Positions 37,265 through 49,798 of a stretch of DNA of 64,000 nt are shown here, piece after piece. A model generated the notes under the pieces. The model saw only the letters and a list, made by a program, of their open reading frames with translations, was not told where the DNA came from and searched no databases. Within the stretch, counting starts at the first letter, position 1, and every line of letters starts with the position of its first letter. The stretch is from positions 1,667,939,385 to 1,668,003,384 of the forward strand of contig CM062816.1 of NCBI GenBank assembly GCA_031772625.1. Direction: 5' to 3'. The DNA is from Pinus tabuliformis. Its lineage: Eukaryota; Streptophyta; Pinopsida; Pinales; Pinaceae. Both the position numbers and the translations under genes were made by a program.

Positions 37265-38580
37265 AGTCAATTACAAATAGTTTACATTGTGATCAATCTC
37301 AATCTCTCTTCTTTTTCTTTTCTCATAGTCACTCCTGCTGCTTTTGTCATCTTTTCATATCATTCATATGGAAAGAGTGGTTGAAATTGTAGACCATTCA
37401 TATATTTAACTTGAGATATTGCAGTAAATGTTATACCATGTGTCTCTTTCTTTCTAATATTAATTGTAACTTTCTCCAAAGTCAATCCTTATGGATTGTT
37501 AAGCTCCAAGTAAGTCTTAAAGGAAGTTTTTTTCTTTCACCTCTTTCAATAGGTGTAATAAGAACTTTTTTAGGCAATGATTCATCCCATGGTATTCCCA
37601 TATAATTATCAATTCTTACTAAAACATATGTGGGTGGTTTTGGGAGTGAAACTATACAATTATACACATTTTTTTCTAAAATTCCAAGAGTACCATTAAT
37701 GAGTCATGCATTAGTTTATATGTTTGATGTAAGCATCACTTGAGCTCCAACTATAATAAGTAACTCATGTTCCATTTCATACTCATCTATTTCTATGTAG
37801 TTGCTTCTTCCTCTTGCAGCAACATTGGTTGTAATAGGGCATTTTAGATTTCTTAAACAAAGCTTATTATGATTGTGCACATCATCATTTGTCGGAAACA
37901 AATGTATTTCCTTCTCAAAGGAATCTATTTTGGAAATATCTAAGGATGTATTTGTATGATTCATAAGTAATTTCTAGTATTCCATAGTTCGTATTGCATT
38001 CCTTACATTCATCAATAAATGATGAAATTGTATTTTCTCATTGCTTTCTCAATATTATTAAAACACAGTATCAAGGGTCACAACCATTGTGAATCAATTA
38101 CATAATTCTCATGCAAAATCATCACAGGAATATATAGTGTTATCGATAACAAGTGGAAACTGTCCCAAATCACTGACCAATATAATTTACCTCCCACCAA
38201 AAGGAATGTTACCATTTTCTAGGAAAGTCTGTCAAATATTGAGTCAATTTTTTTTAATTTATTTCTACTAATGAAACACATTTCATCTATCAATATATAT
38301 GTCACATGCCTTACTATTCTTGTAATGTAATTAAATGTGATCCTTGTAGATGATTTATGTATTTTATTACAAACTGAAGTGAAAAATGAATTCCTGTTAC
38401 ATATATGTTGAAAGTTGCAACCCTTGTAGGAGCTAAAAGAGGTAACAGATTCTTCTCAAGAAAAGAGTTAGCTTCAAGTGAATTTTTAATAGTTCTAATC
38501 AAATAAGGCATTATTGTACCTACAGTTCCTTGGATTGTCATGCACAGTGGATTAGCTCTTGATCTATAATGGTAAAGGAT
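37265..38580 (-). pseudogene. Helitron helicase domain (PIF1-like), broken
   Basis: Walker A should read GTAGTGKS, but 38541-38497 encodes QGTVGTIMPYLIRTI, so the P-loop Lys and Ser are gone. LLAPTRVATFNIYVTGIHF follows (about 38440), equal to the APTG.AAFNI..TIH motif. Then come a GG....L..D.GQ.P Walker-B/motif III remnant (about 38215-38150), LFPTNDDVHNHN (about 37895), GAQVMLTSN (about 37730), PPTYVLVRIDNYMGIP (about 37630) and LPLRLTWSLTIHK (about 37500), the last being the final helicase motif. The C-terminus trails into Lys/Glu-rich sequence near 37300. Several frames are needed to read it. Confidence 0.8.
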
Positions 38581-38879
38581 AATATCAAATGTTTTTCTCT
38601 ACTTAACCTTGAGAATTTCAAAGGAACACTACTTTCAATGCTGGTTAGTGTTAATGCATTTCAAATTTCATTTTTCATATATGAAACGAATAGCACAATT
38701 AGAAGTGACTTCATCAACAAAATTTTTGTTCCAATTATGATTGTGATCATAATCTCTATGTATCAACATCTTATACTCATTGTAATTTATATATTTATTC
38801 TTATATAATGCACAAATGATCTCCCACACATTTTCTTTAGAATCTTCAAAAGGATTTCAAACTTCTTCTTCTTTGTATG

Positions 38880-41750
38880 ATTCAACTAGATCAACTTGAG
38901 GCACTAGATTTCAATCTACATGCCATGGTTGGTATTGAAAAGTTTCCTAGTTATGTATTATCTCATGAGATGTCTAACCTATATCTTTGTGAAAATCATG
39001 GAATCTCTTGTATAATACGAACTTAAACCAATAAAAATATACAAACTTCTTATCAATTTATTAGGAATTGAGTTAAATTGAGGGAAAACACATACAATAT
39101 CTATATTCTTTCATGGTAACTATTTTTCCTCATGTCGACATTTGTCATATGACCATGATTTTTCCACATCTATTCATCCAATATGCTCAAGATCACTTGG
39201 TATATGCACCAATAAGTAAATTATCATTGTCAACATTGTACGTATCCACTTGTACTTGTTTAAAAACCTTCATACCAACATTTAGAACCTCAAATCAACG
39301 ACTAAATTAAGAAAGAGAGAGCTCTAAAAACAAATGACATGTCTCTTATGCACATGATTTTTCCACATCTATTCATCCAATATGCTCAAGATCACTTGGT
39401 ATATGCACCAATAAGTAAATTATCATTGTCAACATTGTACGTATCCACTTGTACTTGTTTAAAAACCTTCATACCAACATTTAGAACCTCAAATCAACGA
39501 CTAAATTAAGAAAGAGAGAGCTCTAAAAACAAATGACATGTCTCTTATGCACCTGTATCAATATTAATAATGGTTTCACATAACAAATTCTTATGTGCAA
39601 GGGTTATTGGTTCATTTGGATTTTGAATAGAAGAGAGACATATAAACATATCACATAATGCTTCTAATCCTTTTTCAAATTTTGTTTGATGTTTTGTTAT
39701 GTAATTAATAATAACACGCTTCAAAGGAATAGGTTGCAAATATATATTAGCCCGCAACATCATCAACAATTCATGAATCTGTGCATTCAATCTATCATCA
39801 TTTCATATTGGTTCATACTTCTTTTCTCCATTCTCATCAACATAATTTTTTGACTCATCACATAGATCCCATGGTGCCTTATATCGTCATACCAATCTGA
39901 CTTCTTTTTTTCGAAGGAAAGATCTCTCATTGCAGGTGATGTGACACTCAACACAATTAAGAAATTATTCAAATCAATCATAGGATCATATTGAAATATT
40001 TGTTTTGTGTCCTTTAAGCAATGATGATCAACATTGATTCTAACCTTAATCTTTCTTTGATGTCGATCACATGGATTCATTGCTTGTACACATCCATCAA
40101 AATATTCTTTTGCAATTCTAACTTACATAAGGTCATCTCAATTCAATATATCCATGTTAGGAGAATTTTTGAAACATATAAATCCATGCACATGTGAAGA
40201 TCCATGATGTTGCCACTCATATTGACACCAATAATCTGTAGCTTGATGAAAACAATCAAAAAATTCATCTCAAAAAATTGTATGTCTTAAGTGCATATAA
40301 TGTGCTACAATATGAGGATTATCAATTACATTTTGACATCTCCATTTCCTTCCACTAGATCTACAAGAGATGTACTCGAAATTAATTTATGTAAATATGT
40401 CCATTGTATATATGTTGCGTTTAATGTAAAGAATATTGTAGACATCCAATTTGTTGAATCAAGTAAGATAAATCAACACAATACTTTTCTAATATGCACG
40501 TGTGTCTCTTAGTACAATTCCAAATCGTAGTAATATTTCTCCAAGTCATGATCCTGGAAGATTTTGCAAATGTTTTCTTAACTCCTCCATTGTTGTTGGT
40601 AGATCTATCATATTCTTATTTATAAAAATTGTAGATAAAGAGTGAGCTCGAGTCTGATGATCATATTGAGTAAAAGGTATCTAAAGCACATGTTCCTTCC
40701 AAACCTGTTGTCATGATATTAGAGAATATGTTTTGCATACTCATGTAGATGGAATTATTTTCATGGTTGCAACCAATATAGTTCACCATTTGGGAACAAT
40801 GTTGGAAATTCCATATTAAATAATTCTAAAATGTTATACTCACTGATTGGAGATGAGCTAATTCTAGGCCAATTAAGCACTTCCTCTACATTCGGGTTAT
40901 GTTCCTCTATATTAGGGTTATTTTCCCAATATCGAATAATATTAATCTTGTGTGTTGCATTTGGAGGATTTGTTGCAAAAGAAGTTATCCATAAGCCATC
41001 TAATCCATCATCAATCCTTGGAACCCCATTCAACATCGAAAATTCAACATCAAAATTTGCCTATGATAATGTAACATATTTAATCAAATGTGATACGTCT
41101 GTCACAATTTCAAGTAATTATTTAAGTGAATTATCATCAAATTGAACTCCATGATAAGATGTATCATGCTTAATCTTATAATTCAATGCATTCAATACTT
41201 TATTTTTTCTGACAATAAAATCACAGCTTGATCCTTTTCCACCTTTTTTTCACACAAGAATCATCAAATCCAAGTCTTTAATATGTCGTGGTAACCTCAT
41301 CATCACTTGTTATGGAAAACTAATGGTAACATGTCCTCTATATTTGTACTTCCCACCTATTCAATGCAAAACTTGCAAAAATGGACTTGCACATGCTATT
41401 AACATCTCCTCAACTTGTGTGAGATCTTGAAGAACTTCAAGTTGTTCTCCTAAATTGGTATAGTTATCAGATAAAGATTTGTGATGAGCTCCTCTTGTTT
41501 TACATTTCATGCATATTGGACTTATATTTGTGTTTAATATATGAATTCCAATGTATGACTCTTGGCACACATAAAACATTTGAATTTGAGTTAATCGATT
41601 AATCCTATGGAAAAAAATTGGATGTGCAATATTCATATCAACAAGAATTTCAAGTTGAACTAGGGAACATATATTGGGTAAAAACACCTTTTTTTGGTAG
41701 GATTTTCTTGTACATCTTTTAAACACATTTTTTGTGGCATTTTCTTTCAC
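38880..41750 (-). pseudogene. Helitron Rep region (HUH nuclease), broken
   Basis: The upstream block (41750-41361) has LEVLQDLTQVEEMLIA, the LTQIEEMLIA hallmark of plant Helitron proteins, and CMKCKTRG. It continues through FNMEFPTLFPNGELYW (about 40800-40760). The nuclease signature EWQHHGSSHVHGF follows (40221-40180, with HVH at 40194-40186), equal to the HUH metal-binding motif. The second catalytic motif is RVIINYITKHQTKFE (about 39715-39670), where the usual YxxKY second Tyr is His (39689-39691). The Rep C-terminal part runs into the 199-bp duplication. Stops and frameshifts separate these pieces. Confidence 0.78.
39154..39551. repeat. Identical 199-bp tandem duplication in the Rep pseudogene
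   Basis: Copies 39154-39352 and 39353-39551 appear identical base for base. The length is not a multiple of three, so the duplication alone would shift the frame. Perfect identity in an otherwise decayed element means it is recent, or an assembly artefact. Confidence 0.93.
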
Positions 41751-41789
41751 TCTTTTCTCTTGACGCTCTTTAATTATAACTTATTATGT

Positions 41790-42800
41790 CATCCTTTGTC
41801 GATATGATCTTTGATATTCTCTATGATATGCTCTTTTTGTTTAATTTTTTAGTGTATATGTTTTTGTTGTTCAATTTGTTACTTTAATCTCTTCTTGTTG
41901 TCATTCTATTGTATTTTGTTGCGATTTTTTTTGTCGATATACTCTTTGAATTTTTCTTTGATGTGCTCTTTTTCATTCAATCTATTCTTTAATCTCTTCT
42001 TGTTGTTGTTTCGTTGTCCTTTGTTGCACCATCCCTTGTCGATATGCTCTTTAATATGCTCTTTGATATTCTCTTTATTCTTTCATTTTTATTTTATTTT
42101 ATTTTATTTTCATTTGCTGCACCATCCTCTATGGATATGATTTTTGATATTCTCTTTGATGCACTCTTTGTCGTTCAAATTGTTCTTTCATTTCTTCTTC
42201 TTCTTGTCTTGCTATATTTTTTGTTGCGTTTTTTTTGTAAATATGCTTATTTTGTTGTCTTTTTTTGTGTTGTTCTTTGTTGACATACTCTTTGATTTTT
42301 TCGTTGATGTGCTCTTTATTGTTTGATCTATTTTTTCATCTCTTATTCTTCTTGTTCCATTGTCATTTGTTGTGTTGTCCTCTATCAATATTCTCTTTGA
42401 TATTCTTTTTGATGTGCTCTTTGTCGTTCAATCATTTCTTTCATTTCTTCTTGTGGTTGTTCCTTTGTCATTTGTTGCACTATCCTCTCTTGATATGCTC
42501 TTTGATATTCTCTTTGATGTGCTCTTTGTCATTCAATTTGTTCTTACATCTCTTGTTGTTGTTGTTCCGTTGTCATTTTCTATGTTGTGCTTTGTCGATA
42601 TGGTCTTTGACATTCTCTGTGATGTGATTTTTTTCATTCAACTGTTCTTTCATGTCTTCTTCTTCTTCTTCTGTTATTTTTTGTTACACTTTTCTTTATT
42701 GATATACTCTTTGAATTTCTCTTTGGCATGTTCTTTGTCATTTAATTTGTTCTTTTATCTATTCTTTTTGTTGTTCATTTCTATTCATTTTTTTTTTCTT
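41790..42800 (-). repeat. About 103-bp minisatellite encoding the Helitron N-terminal Arg/Gln repeats
   Basis: Nine or ten degenerate units are marked by GATATGCTCTTTGAT-like words at about 41800, 41934, 42038, 42135, 42282, 42385, 42493, 42596 and 42700. The minus-strand translation of a unit gives MTTEQQQQEM, then EQIE, then QRAHQREYQRAY. This matches the Arg-rich N-terminal repeats (REYQRAYRQRM type) that precede Rep in plant Helitron proteins. Stops have entered many units. The Leu/Phe/Ser-rich plus-strand frames over the same DNA are its shadow. Confidence 0.75.
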
Positions 42801-42891
42801 CACACTCCTCAAATTGCACATCATTGATCTTATTCTTACTATGATACATAAATCATTACATATCATTAGAATTTAACATCTATAAAGGCAA

Positions 42892-43080
42892 TATTATTAA
42901 TACTATTAATATTAATATTAATATTAATAGTATTGGTAGTATTGATAGTAAATTATTTTTAGTATTAATAATTTACTGTTGCAATGAGCATATTTACTTA
43001 ATTAATAGATGTCGGCTCGATACATAATATAACATATTAACTTAATTAATAGATGTTGGCTCGATGCATAATATAACATG
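42892..43080. repeat. (AATATT)n palindromic tract and 45-bp duplication
   Basis: ATTAATATTAATATTAATAG forms a self-complementary tract near 42900-42930. Two copies of CTTAATTAATAGATGT(C/T)GGCTCGAT...ATAATATAACAT then begin at about 42996 and 43041. Confidence 0.8.
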
Positions 43081-43084
43081 CTAT

Positions 43085-45043
43085 CTAATTTTAAATTTTT
43101 TTCTTTATGAAATAAAACCTTTACATTTTCCCTTCAATCTTTTTTCAAGGCACAAAACTTCATATGTAAATGGAAATAATTTTAACATTATGTGTCATCC
43201 AGCTTTGCCGATTTAGAATTGGCACAACTATGCAAAACCAAACGATAATAACCTTATGAAACAAAGACATATCTAACCCTAAAGATGTCTGTAGAGGTTA
43301 AGATATATCCATAGGTAAAAACAAGAATATCTTCACCAACAAGTTAATTATACTACTCAAATTTTATAGAGAATGTGTTTTATCATGGTTCTTACATCAG
43401 TGTTGTTGTTTGCCCCCTGGCTACTTAAATAACTCACCATGTATTCTATTAGCCAATCAAAACTCGGTCGACATTGTTGTGATTGGAGGAAAAAGATAAT
43501 AAAAACTTACCACACATTCTATTTGTCAAATTTATTATTAAAAATGTTTCATTTTAATATTTTTTTATTAAAATTCTACGTCATAATCATTAACGCAAAT
43601 TTAAATGTAAGTTGTTTGTCCATCCAAACCACTACACTAAAACCATACAAATTCAATAATTTTGATAAAAAAATTGTGGTACAAATATTCATATTGAAAC
43701 CAAACCAACGATGTTGTAATTGAAATGAACATTTACACCATATGATATTAAAATAGTGAAAACAACAACCATCGCTAGAGTCACAATGAAAATCTATAAT
43801 CTATTATTTTCCATCAATTAATTTGTTATTTTTTTACTGTTTCTTTAATTGTTTCGTTTCGATAGACCATATAAATTAGGCTTTCTATCTTACATTTGAA
43901 TCATTTAAATTGGATTTGTTACCCTACAACGTATTCTACACAAATATATATCAAATCCCTTGTGATCTTGAAACTCTAAACAAACATATCAATAATTTCT
44001 TAAATATTTAATTAATAATTTGGTAAAATTGCAAGCAATAATTCCTTGTTTACTGGATGAGTATCTAAGATTGCATGAAATAATTTATAACGAACCTTGA
44101 TTAGAAACTATTGTGAAACAAGTTTTCTCGTTGGGATATTTAGGACTCCATGGAACCTCACACCCAAAGAACAATGTTTGTAATAACAAAGGATAAAGAA
44201 CTTGCTAAAAATAAATAAAAATATAACTTGAATGTTTGCTTGGTTATAAATATAAATATTAAAAATAGTAAAGAATACAAATATAAATATTAAATAATTT
44301 TATATTTGTAATTAAAAATTAAAATATTATTTTAGTAATTTCAAAAATTAAAAATATTATTTTGGTAATTTCACAAATATATTTGTCAATTAAATACGGT
44401 GGAGTTTAATAATAACCTCCCTGCCTAAATTCAAATTTCAATACGTGAGTTGAATATTTGGCTCTATAAAAGCACATAAAAACACATAACAGGGTTCACC
44501 CATTTTAGTTGAAATAAAATTAAACTTGTATACACCCTTCCAATTAAACATGTCTAGGAGGCTTCCAGGCTGCTTCATGACTGGTTTCACTAGCTGGGTA
44601 AAAATGAAACTAAACAGGGCTATGATGCTTCCACTCTGTTTCAATATCCCTCCAAGTCATGCTGTGGTCAATACTTTTTCTTAATGCCGAAGTCACCTCA
44701 ATAGATGAAATCAAATTAAGTGACTTACAAAATTTTGTTACTTGGGATGTAATTCTGCGATTATATATATCATAATTTATTTATTTATTTTTAAATTGGG
44801 TTGGGCTTATTTTGGTTAATTTTAATATTGGAAGATGAACAATTTATCCGATTACAAAATGTTGTCACCATGTAGAGCTAGATAAAGCTTAAAAATCCAT
44901 ATACAATTTTTATATCACCCTCATTTTAAATTTATTAGAGTAGATATCATGGTCAATTTATTATGGTATATCCGTATGTAAATATTAAAGTTGCTTATGA
45001 TTTAGATTATTAATGTAGTCAATATTTTACATTTTAAGTATGG
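43085..45043. other. No recognisable gene
   Basis: AT-rich with scattered stops. The piece at 43439-43723 has no domain signs and a composition expected by chance. Confidence 0.45.
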
Positions 45044-45064
45044 TTTATATTGGAATTGGGTTTG

Positions 45065-45302
45065 TGTTTGGGCGCGCAGCTCACGTGGTTGGGACAGATG
45101 ACTTTCCCACTCCTCACCCGTGTTTGAATCTTGTCGTATGATCGCGCTACCCGGCAGCCTTTGTGGTTCATTTCGAGCTTTTGTACATAAATATGGATTC
45201 ATTTCGAGCTTCTGTACATATGTAAATATTGTGATAGATTGTGAATTTGGGCTAAATATAGCTTCTAAGTGAGGGACTCGCCCCCCTCTTTTTTTTTTTT
45301 TT
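45065..45302 (+). mobile_element. tRNA-derived SINE with perfect target-site duplications
   Basis: TATATTGGAATTGGGTTTG occurs exactly at 45046-45064 and 45303-45321, so the 238 bp between were inserted. The body begins TGTTTGGGCGCGCAGCTCACGTGGTTGG, whose GCTCACGTGGTTGG fits an A-box. GTGTTTGAATC (about 45119) fits a B-box (GGTTCGAATC). The 3' part contains two copies of ATTCATTTCGAGCTT(T/C)TGTACAT (about 45167 and 45198) and ends in a T run (about 45289-45303). Poly-T tails are known for some plant SINEs. Perfect TSDs imply a fairly young insertion. Confidence 0.88.
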
Positions 45303-45460
45303 TATATTGGAATTGGGTTTGATGAATTTTGATTTTTAAATAAATGAATGGACAAGATTTATCTATTAATAGAAAATAAAGAAAGTATTTAAAAGAATTT
45401 TCAATTTCACACCCAAAAATAACCAATTAAATTTAAATATAATTTATTTATCCACGTGTC

Positions 45461-45626
45461 ATTAACCTTATACCTTATTGAAACCAGATAACTTGGTTTT
45501 ATTTCAATGTAACCATTTATTAATTAATGTGGTTGATCCTTTGATTAACCTTATACCTTATTGAAACCAGATAACTTGGTTTTATTTCAATGTAACCATT
45601 TATTAATTAATGTGGTTGATCCTTTG
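45461..45626. repeat. Identical 83-bp tandem duplication
   Basis: Copies 45461-45543 and 45544-45626 (ATTAACCTTATACC...GATCCTTTG) appear identical. Confidence 0.95.
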
Positions 45627-46089
45627 ATTTGTTGTGGCTTCAACTTCTTCTTTGTCGGAATGTGGAGAGATTGCTGGAATGTGGAGAGTTTTTATAACAG
45701 AAGAAAGAAAGGGCAAACATTCCAGTAGTATGGCTATTCAAACAACTACCTCTAGATACACATTTTGCACAGTCTATTACAATAGTATGTTAGCTAATGC
45801 AATAATTGCAAGCATTATACCAAAGCAAATGCAATAATTTTGATAAAAATTGTGTTAGAGATGCTCATGTTGAACATAGGTTGATATTGTTATAATTATT
45901 AGGAAAATTTACACAAAATGGAAAGATCATTCTCCATAATGACCGAATAAGTGGGTCTAACTATCTCGGATCCACTTGGGATATACTTAATTGACAATAA
46001 ATACTAAGTTTATAGACATGGAATATTTGACAAATCCTTTATAAAGAAATAAAAAACACACATTCCAATATTATAGCTATTAAAATAAC

Positions 46090-46240
46090 TACCTCGAGAT
46101 GAAAACTTAGCAAGCACAAAACTTGCAAAGGCTTCGAGAAAGATAGGAAGCTTTCTCACTCAAAAGATGTTTGCACCTTAAGACATTTGATCTCTCTTGG
46201 CACTCCATATATATATGGTTAATATGGATCTATATTGATC
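46090..46240 (-). repeat. Relative of the 37008-37166 hairpin
   Basis: On the minus strand it reads TAGATCCATATTAACC, then GCCAAGAGAGATCAAA, then AAGGTGCAAACATC. This follows the order CTAGATCCATCTTAAC, GCCGAGAGGGATCAAA, GAGGTGCAAACC of the earlier hairpin. Its other arm is not evident, so this is one arm or a diverged copy. Two occurrences in one window suggest a dispersed family. Confidence 0.45.
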
Positions 46241-46249
46241 ACAATATTA

Positions 46250-48730
46250 TGGGCCAATACCATGGCTTACTAACACCGTACCCACCAAGGTTCAAGTTTC
46301 TGGAGGCATGCTTTACCCTGTATTGATTAGTCTCAAAGGGTAGGCACTCATAGGGAGTTTTCACTCCATCCTTGGTCAATACAAGACGTCTCAACTCTTG
46401 CTTAGTCATTGGGTCATTACTTAAAAAATATAGATTAAAAAAAGTAGAAAGGGGATAGCTACTTTTGAGATCAATCTCAATCTTTGATATCTCACTACTA
46501 CTAAAAATATTCTAGAATATTTGGTGAAGGTTCTTTACGATCCACCTAATAATTATCTATAATTAAATTGAAACTCTAAAAATCATGTTCCAAAAAAACA
46601 TACTTATAGACTTAATTAATTTGTTTAAATATTTTTGTAAAATTACAAAATAGATAAATAAAAATAGTTTATTTATTTTGTATTATTTTTTATGTTTATA
46701 TTATAATTGTTTATATAATCATATTTTTTTTTGAAATGGTAAATGAATGAGTAACTTCAAAAGACAACTATTAAGAGATTCAAATCTTCAAAATCTTCAA
46801 AAATATATATTCAAATTTTCAAACTGTTGTAAAAATTTAAATATACATTCATATATTTCTAGAAAATAAAAATCTAATTAAAAAAAATTAAACCAACTAG
46901 CAATCCCTCACACTATTATCCTTTCCCTCAAACTATTATCAAGCTATTAGCCTTTGACTACGTTTTTGTATAATCATATATTATGACAAGAAGAGACATA
47001 GCACTCCATAGATTTACCACCTGTCACATTAATTCAAAAGTTATCCCATCAAAGTAGGTCTGCATTTTCATGCCTATCTCATCAAAGTAGGTATGAAATT
47101 TTAGGTAGGTCACATGTTAATGTTGGGAATATCATGCGAGCACCAGCTTCTATGTGGAGAGGGAAGTCGTGTTTGGAGTCCTGTGATTTTAGAGCCCAAT
47201 TGGAGCTGCAATCTGCATTTTTCTAATTCGACTTTTCAACGCATTATGGCCTTAATGTGTGGAAGTTGGCGACCACAATTGTACCAGCCACCCCCAAACA
47301 TAGCGGGTTTTATAAACATGCATTAAGACACTGAATAGGTTAGAGGGTGGTCCATACACCCGAAATTCGTGAAAGCCCAACCACCATCGGGTGGTCACTG
47401 GACTTCAATCGGAGTGGTCCTGAAGTGGAAAGCATACTAAAATTGCCCCGTGGGTGAAAAGATAGTGTCCTGATCACCACCCACATTGTATTGTAGAAAT
47501 GCATAGCGTCACTAAAATTTTAACTTGACTTAGGAACGTAGACTATGCATAATTTTGTAGGATTGAGAGTTGTTTCGAGCATGATTTTTTAATGTATAAA
47601 GAGTGTTTTTTTGGAAGAAGTCACATTGAAGATTTGGGTCAACATATTTCGAACCAATAAGTGTGGTTCATTTTCATTGAAAAAAAACTCTGGAATGTGG
47701 TATTTTTTAATTATGAAAATGTAAACACTTTAAGTGGAGTTTATGTAATGAGCTTATTTGATGAAATATAAAGCTTTGTTTAACTATTAGATATTTTAGA
47801 GTTTTTCATTGGTATATGGTCAAATAATTTTTTGTGAAACCTTGATTTTTGTTTTTGAAAATTTGTTTTTATTGTATATTGGCACCTTAAAAAACTCTTA
47901 GGTTACCTAAATGGCTTAGAGTTCACAATTCAATCTTCTAAAAAATATCTCAAAAACCTCCAAAATGTTTTAATTAAATAAAAAAAAAAAAAATGTTTGC
48001 TAGATAAATAGTTTTATTAAAAAAATACATAAATTTAAAATTGTAAGTTAAAATTGAAAATTTATCGATTAATGTAAAAATATGTTATTTTTTTAACATT
48101 TTCAAAATGAAGAGGAAATATATTCATTTTCTTTATTATAAAATTTAAATTTCAAAAACAATATTTTACCAATACTCATTTAATAAATAAATTATAATTA
48201 ATTAAATGCATTTTAAAGAAAGTTGGTTTTCTTTTTAATTTCAAGTTCTATTTTATAACATGTTTTTTTTGTGAATTTGATGAATATATTTATTATAATA
48301 AGAAATGATCATGTATTGAATTAATTAATTTATTTATTTTAGGTTTTGTAGGACTGCATCTTCATCATGTCTAATATATCACCCTTATACAAATAAAAAT
48401 TTGAACCTGTAATTTCACATCAAAGAATATCTTAACAGAACACACATAAATGGTCTATTCAAAACTCTATGAACTAATTTATTTAGTTTTATCTTTATGA
48501 TATATTTTAGATTTACATATTTTTACAAATTAATATATAATATTTTTACATTAATTATTTATTTATAAATAATAAATTATTTTGTAATTATAAATTTTGA
48601 TAAATTAATATATATTTAATTTTATATTATTTAATTATTTATAAAATAAAATTAATTTAATTTAATTTCTTTAATCATTTATTTAATAAATTATGAATTA
48701 TTTAATTATAATTTTTTAATTGCTATATTA
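46250..48730. other. No recognisable gene; very AT-rich from 47950
   Basis: 47100-47560 is somewhat GC-richer with one open piece (47114-47326) lacking domain signs; it may be an old repeat. Beyond 47950 the DNA is mostly A/T with stops everywhere. Confidence 0.45.
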
Positions 48731-48736
48731 CAGTGA

Positions 48737-48830
48737 TGTATTTACCATCTCTCTACAGTAATAATTTACGATCTTTGTGGTCATAATTTACGATCTCTCT
48801 ACGGTAATAATTCACGATCTCTCTGCGGTA
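48737..48830 (+). repeat. Four 22-24-bp tandem units upstream of LINE C
   Basis: The unit is ATAATTTACGATCTCTCTACGGTA, in four variants ending at 48760, 48782, 48806 and 48830. They lie about 110 bp before ORF1 and may be the LINE 5' UTR promoter repeats, or the pre-insertion site. Confidence 0.75.
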
Positions 48831-48937
48831 ATAGAAAAACAATCTGGGGCACGTGCGTTTGCAGTTCGGCTTGCTGATATCAGGTGCACACATTCCTTAT
48901 ATTTTTCTAATACATATCTGCTCATATATTTTCAAGT

Positions 48938-49759
48938 ATGAATAATTCACCACAATTACCAAAGATTACGAAAGGTAGACCTAGCACAGTTACTCTACAA
49001 AACCTCTATGAGTATATAGAGTCTTTAGAGAAACATAGAGAAGAAAGAGAAGTCAAGCTACAAACAGAGTTAGCAGTCATGCTGGAAAATACATTCACAT
49101 CTCTTGAAGACAAGATCCAAAAACAAATAGAAAATAAAATAGAACTATTGGAGAATAAGATGGAGGCAATGGATACTAGGTTGCAGGTTATAGAAAAACA
49201 AAACCAAGATATGAACCAAACATCCCAGCAAGTAGATGTTGATATTTTAGAGAGTCTTAAAATGAAGGACATGATTAAAGAGCTAGAAGAAAAAGTTAAT
49301 AGTTGCCTCACCCTAAATAGTGTGGCAAGTAAATTAGATATCAAACCAATTAAAGATGAAATGAAAAATTTGATAGAATTAGATCATGAGCGTAACAAAA
49401 GGGCCTTGAACCTTATAATGTTCGGTTTGAAAGAGGAGGTAGACGAGGATACTTTAGCCATAGCCTAGACAAAATTACATAACAGATTACAAATTAAAAC
49501 AACGTGTCTCACAGAAGCAATAAGGTTGGGGAAACTAACTGAGAATAAAGGAAGGTTGATCCGAATAAAGGTGAGCTCTATTGACCATAAGTATGACATA
49601 CTTAGTAAAACCTCAAGTCTAAAAGGAACGGGAATATTTATAAATGAAGATCTCATTCCAGAAGATCAAGCAGAATTGAGAAAGGAGGTTCAAAAGGTAA
49701 AGGAAGCTAGGAAGGAAGGAAAATGGGCAATAATCAGAAATAGAAAAGTCGTTATTTGA
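48938..49759 (+). pseudogene. LINE C ORF1 protein (coiled coil), one internal stop
   Basis: The frame of 274 codons starts at MNNSPQLPKITKGRP and carries a single TAG at codon 177 (49466-49468). It resumes in the same frame to a TGA at 49757-49759. Residues about 20-150 form a Glu/Lys-rich coiled coil (EDKIQKQIENKIELLENK). A globular part follows: NLIMFGLKEE, then, after the stop, TEAIRLGK, GTGIFINEDLIPEDQ and KEARKEGKWAIIR. This N-I-x-F-G-L / F-I-N-E-D-L pattern is known from ORF1-like RNA-binding proteins of several non-LTR clades, including animal ones. Such proteins coat the element RNA. Confidence 0.8.
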
Positions 49760-49798
49760 GATAGAAACCAAAAAGATAATAATAAATAGCAATTCAAC

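Larger units (their letters stand above)
37003..42830 (-). mobile_element. Decayed autonomous-type Helitron
   Basis: On the minus strand the parts run in Helitron order: Arg/Gln-rich N-terminal repeats, a pre-Rep region, a Rep domain with HUH motif, then a PIF1-family helicase. The expected product is one RepHel protein that nicks and unwinds DNA for rolling-circle transposition. Stops and frameshifts run throughout, a 199-bp duplication disrupts Rep, and Walker A is lost, so no active protein is made. The 3' end may be CTAG|T at 37003. I did not identify the 5' TC end, so the upper boundary is only the start of the coding part. Confidence 0.8.

Noticed and set aside
41895-42827. Leu/Phe/Ser-rich plus-strand frames, up to 155 residues, resembling membrane proteins
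   Set aside because: They are the reverse-strand shadow of the Helitron N-terminal repeat array. The minus strand gives recognisable Arg/Gln-rich Helitron repeats.
49006-49344. Ser/Leu-rich minus-strand frame of 112 residues
   Set aside because: Antisense shadow of the LINE C ORF1 coiled coil.
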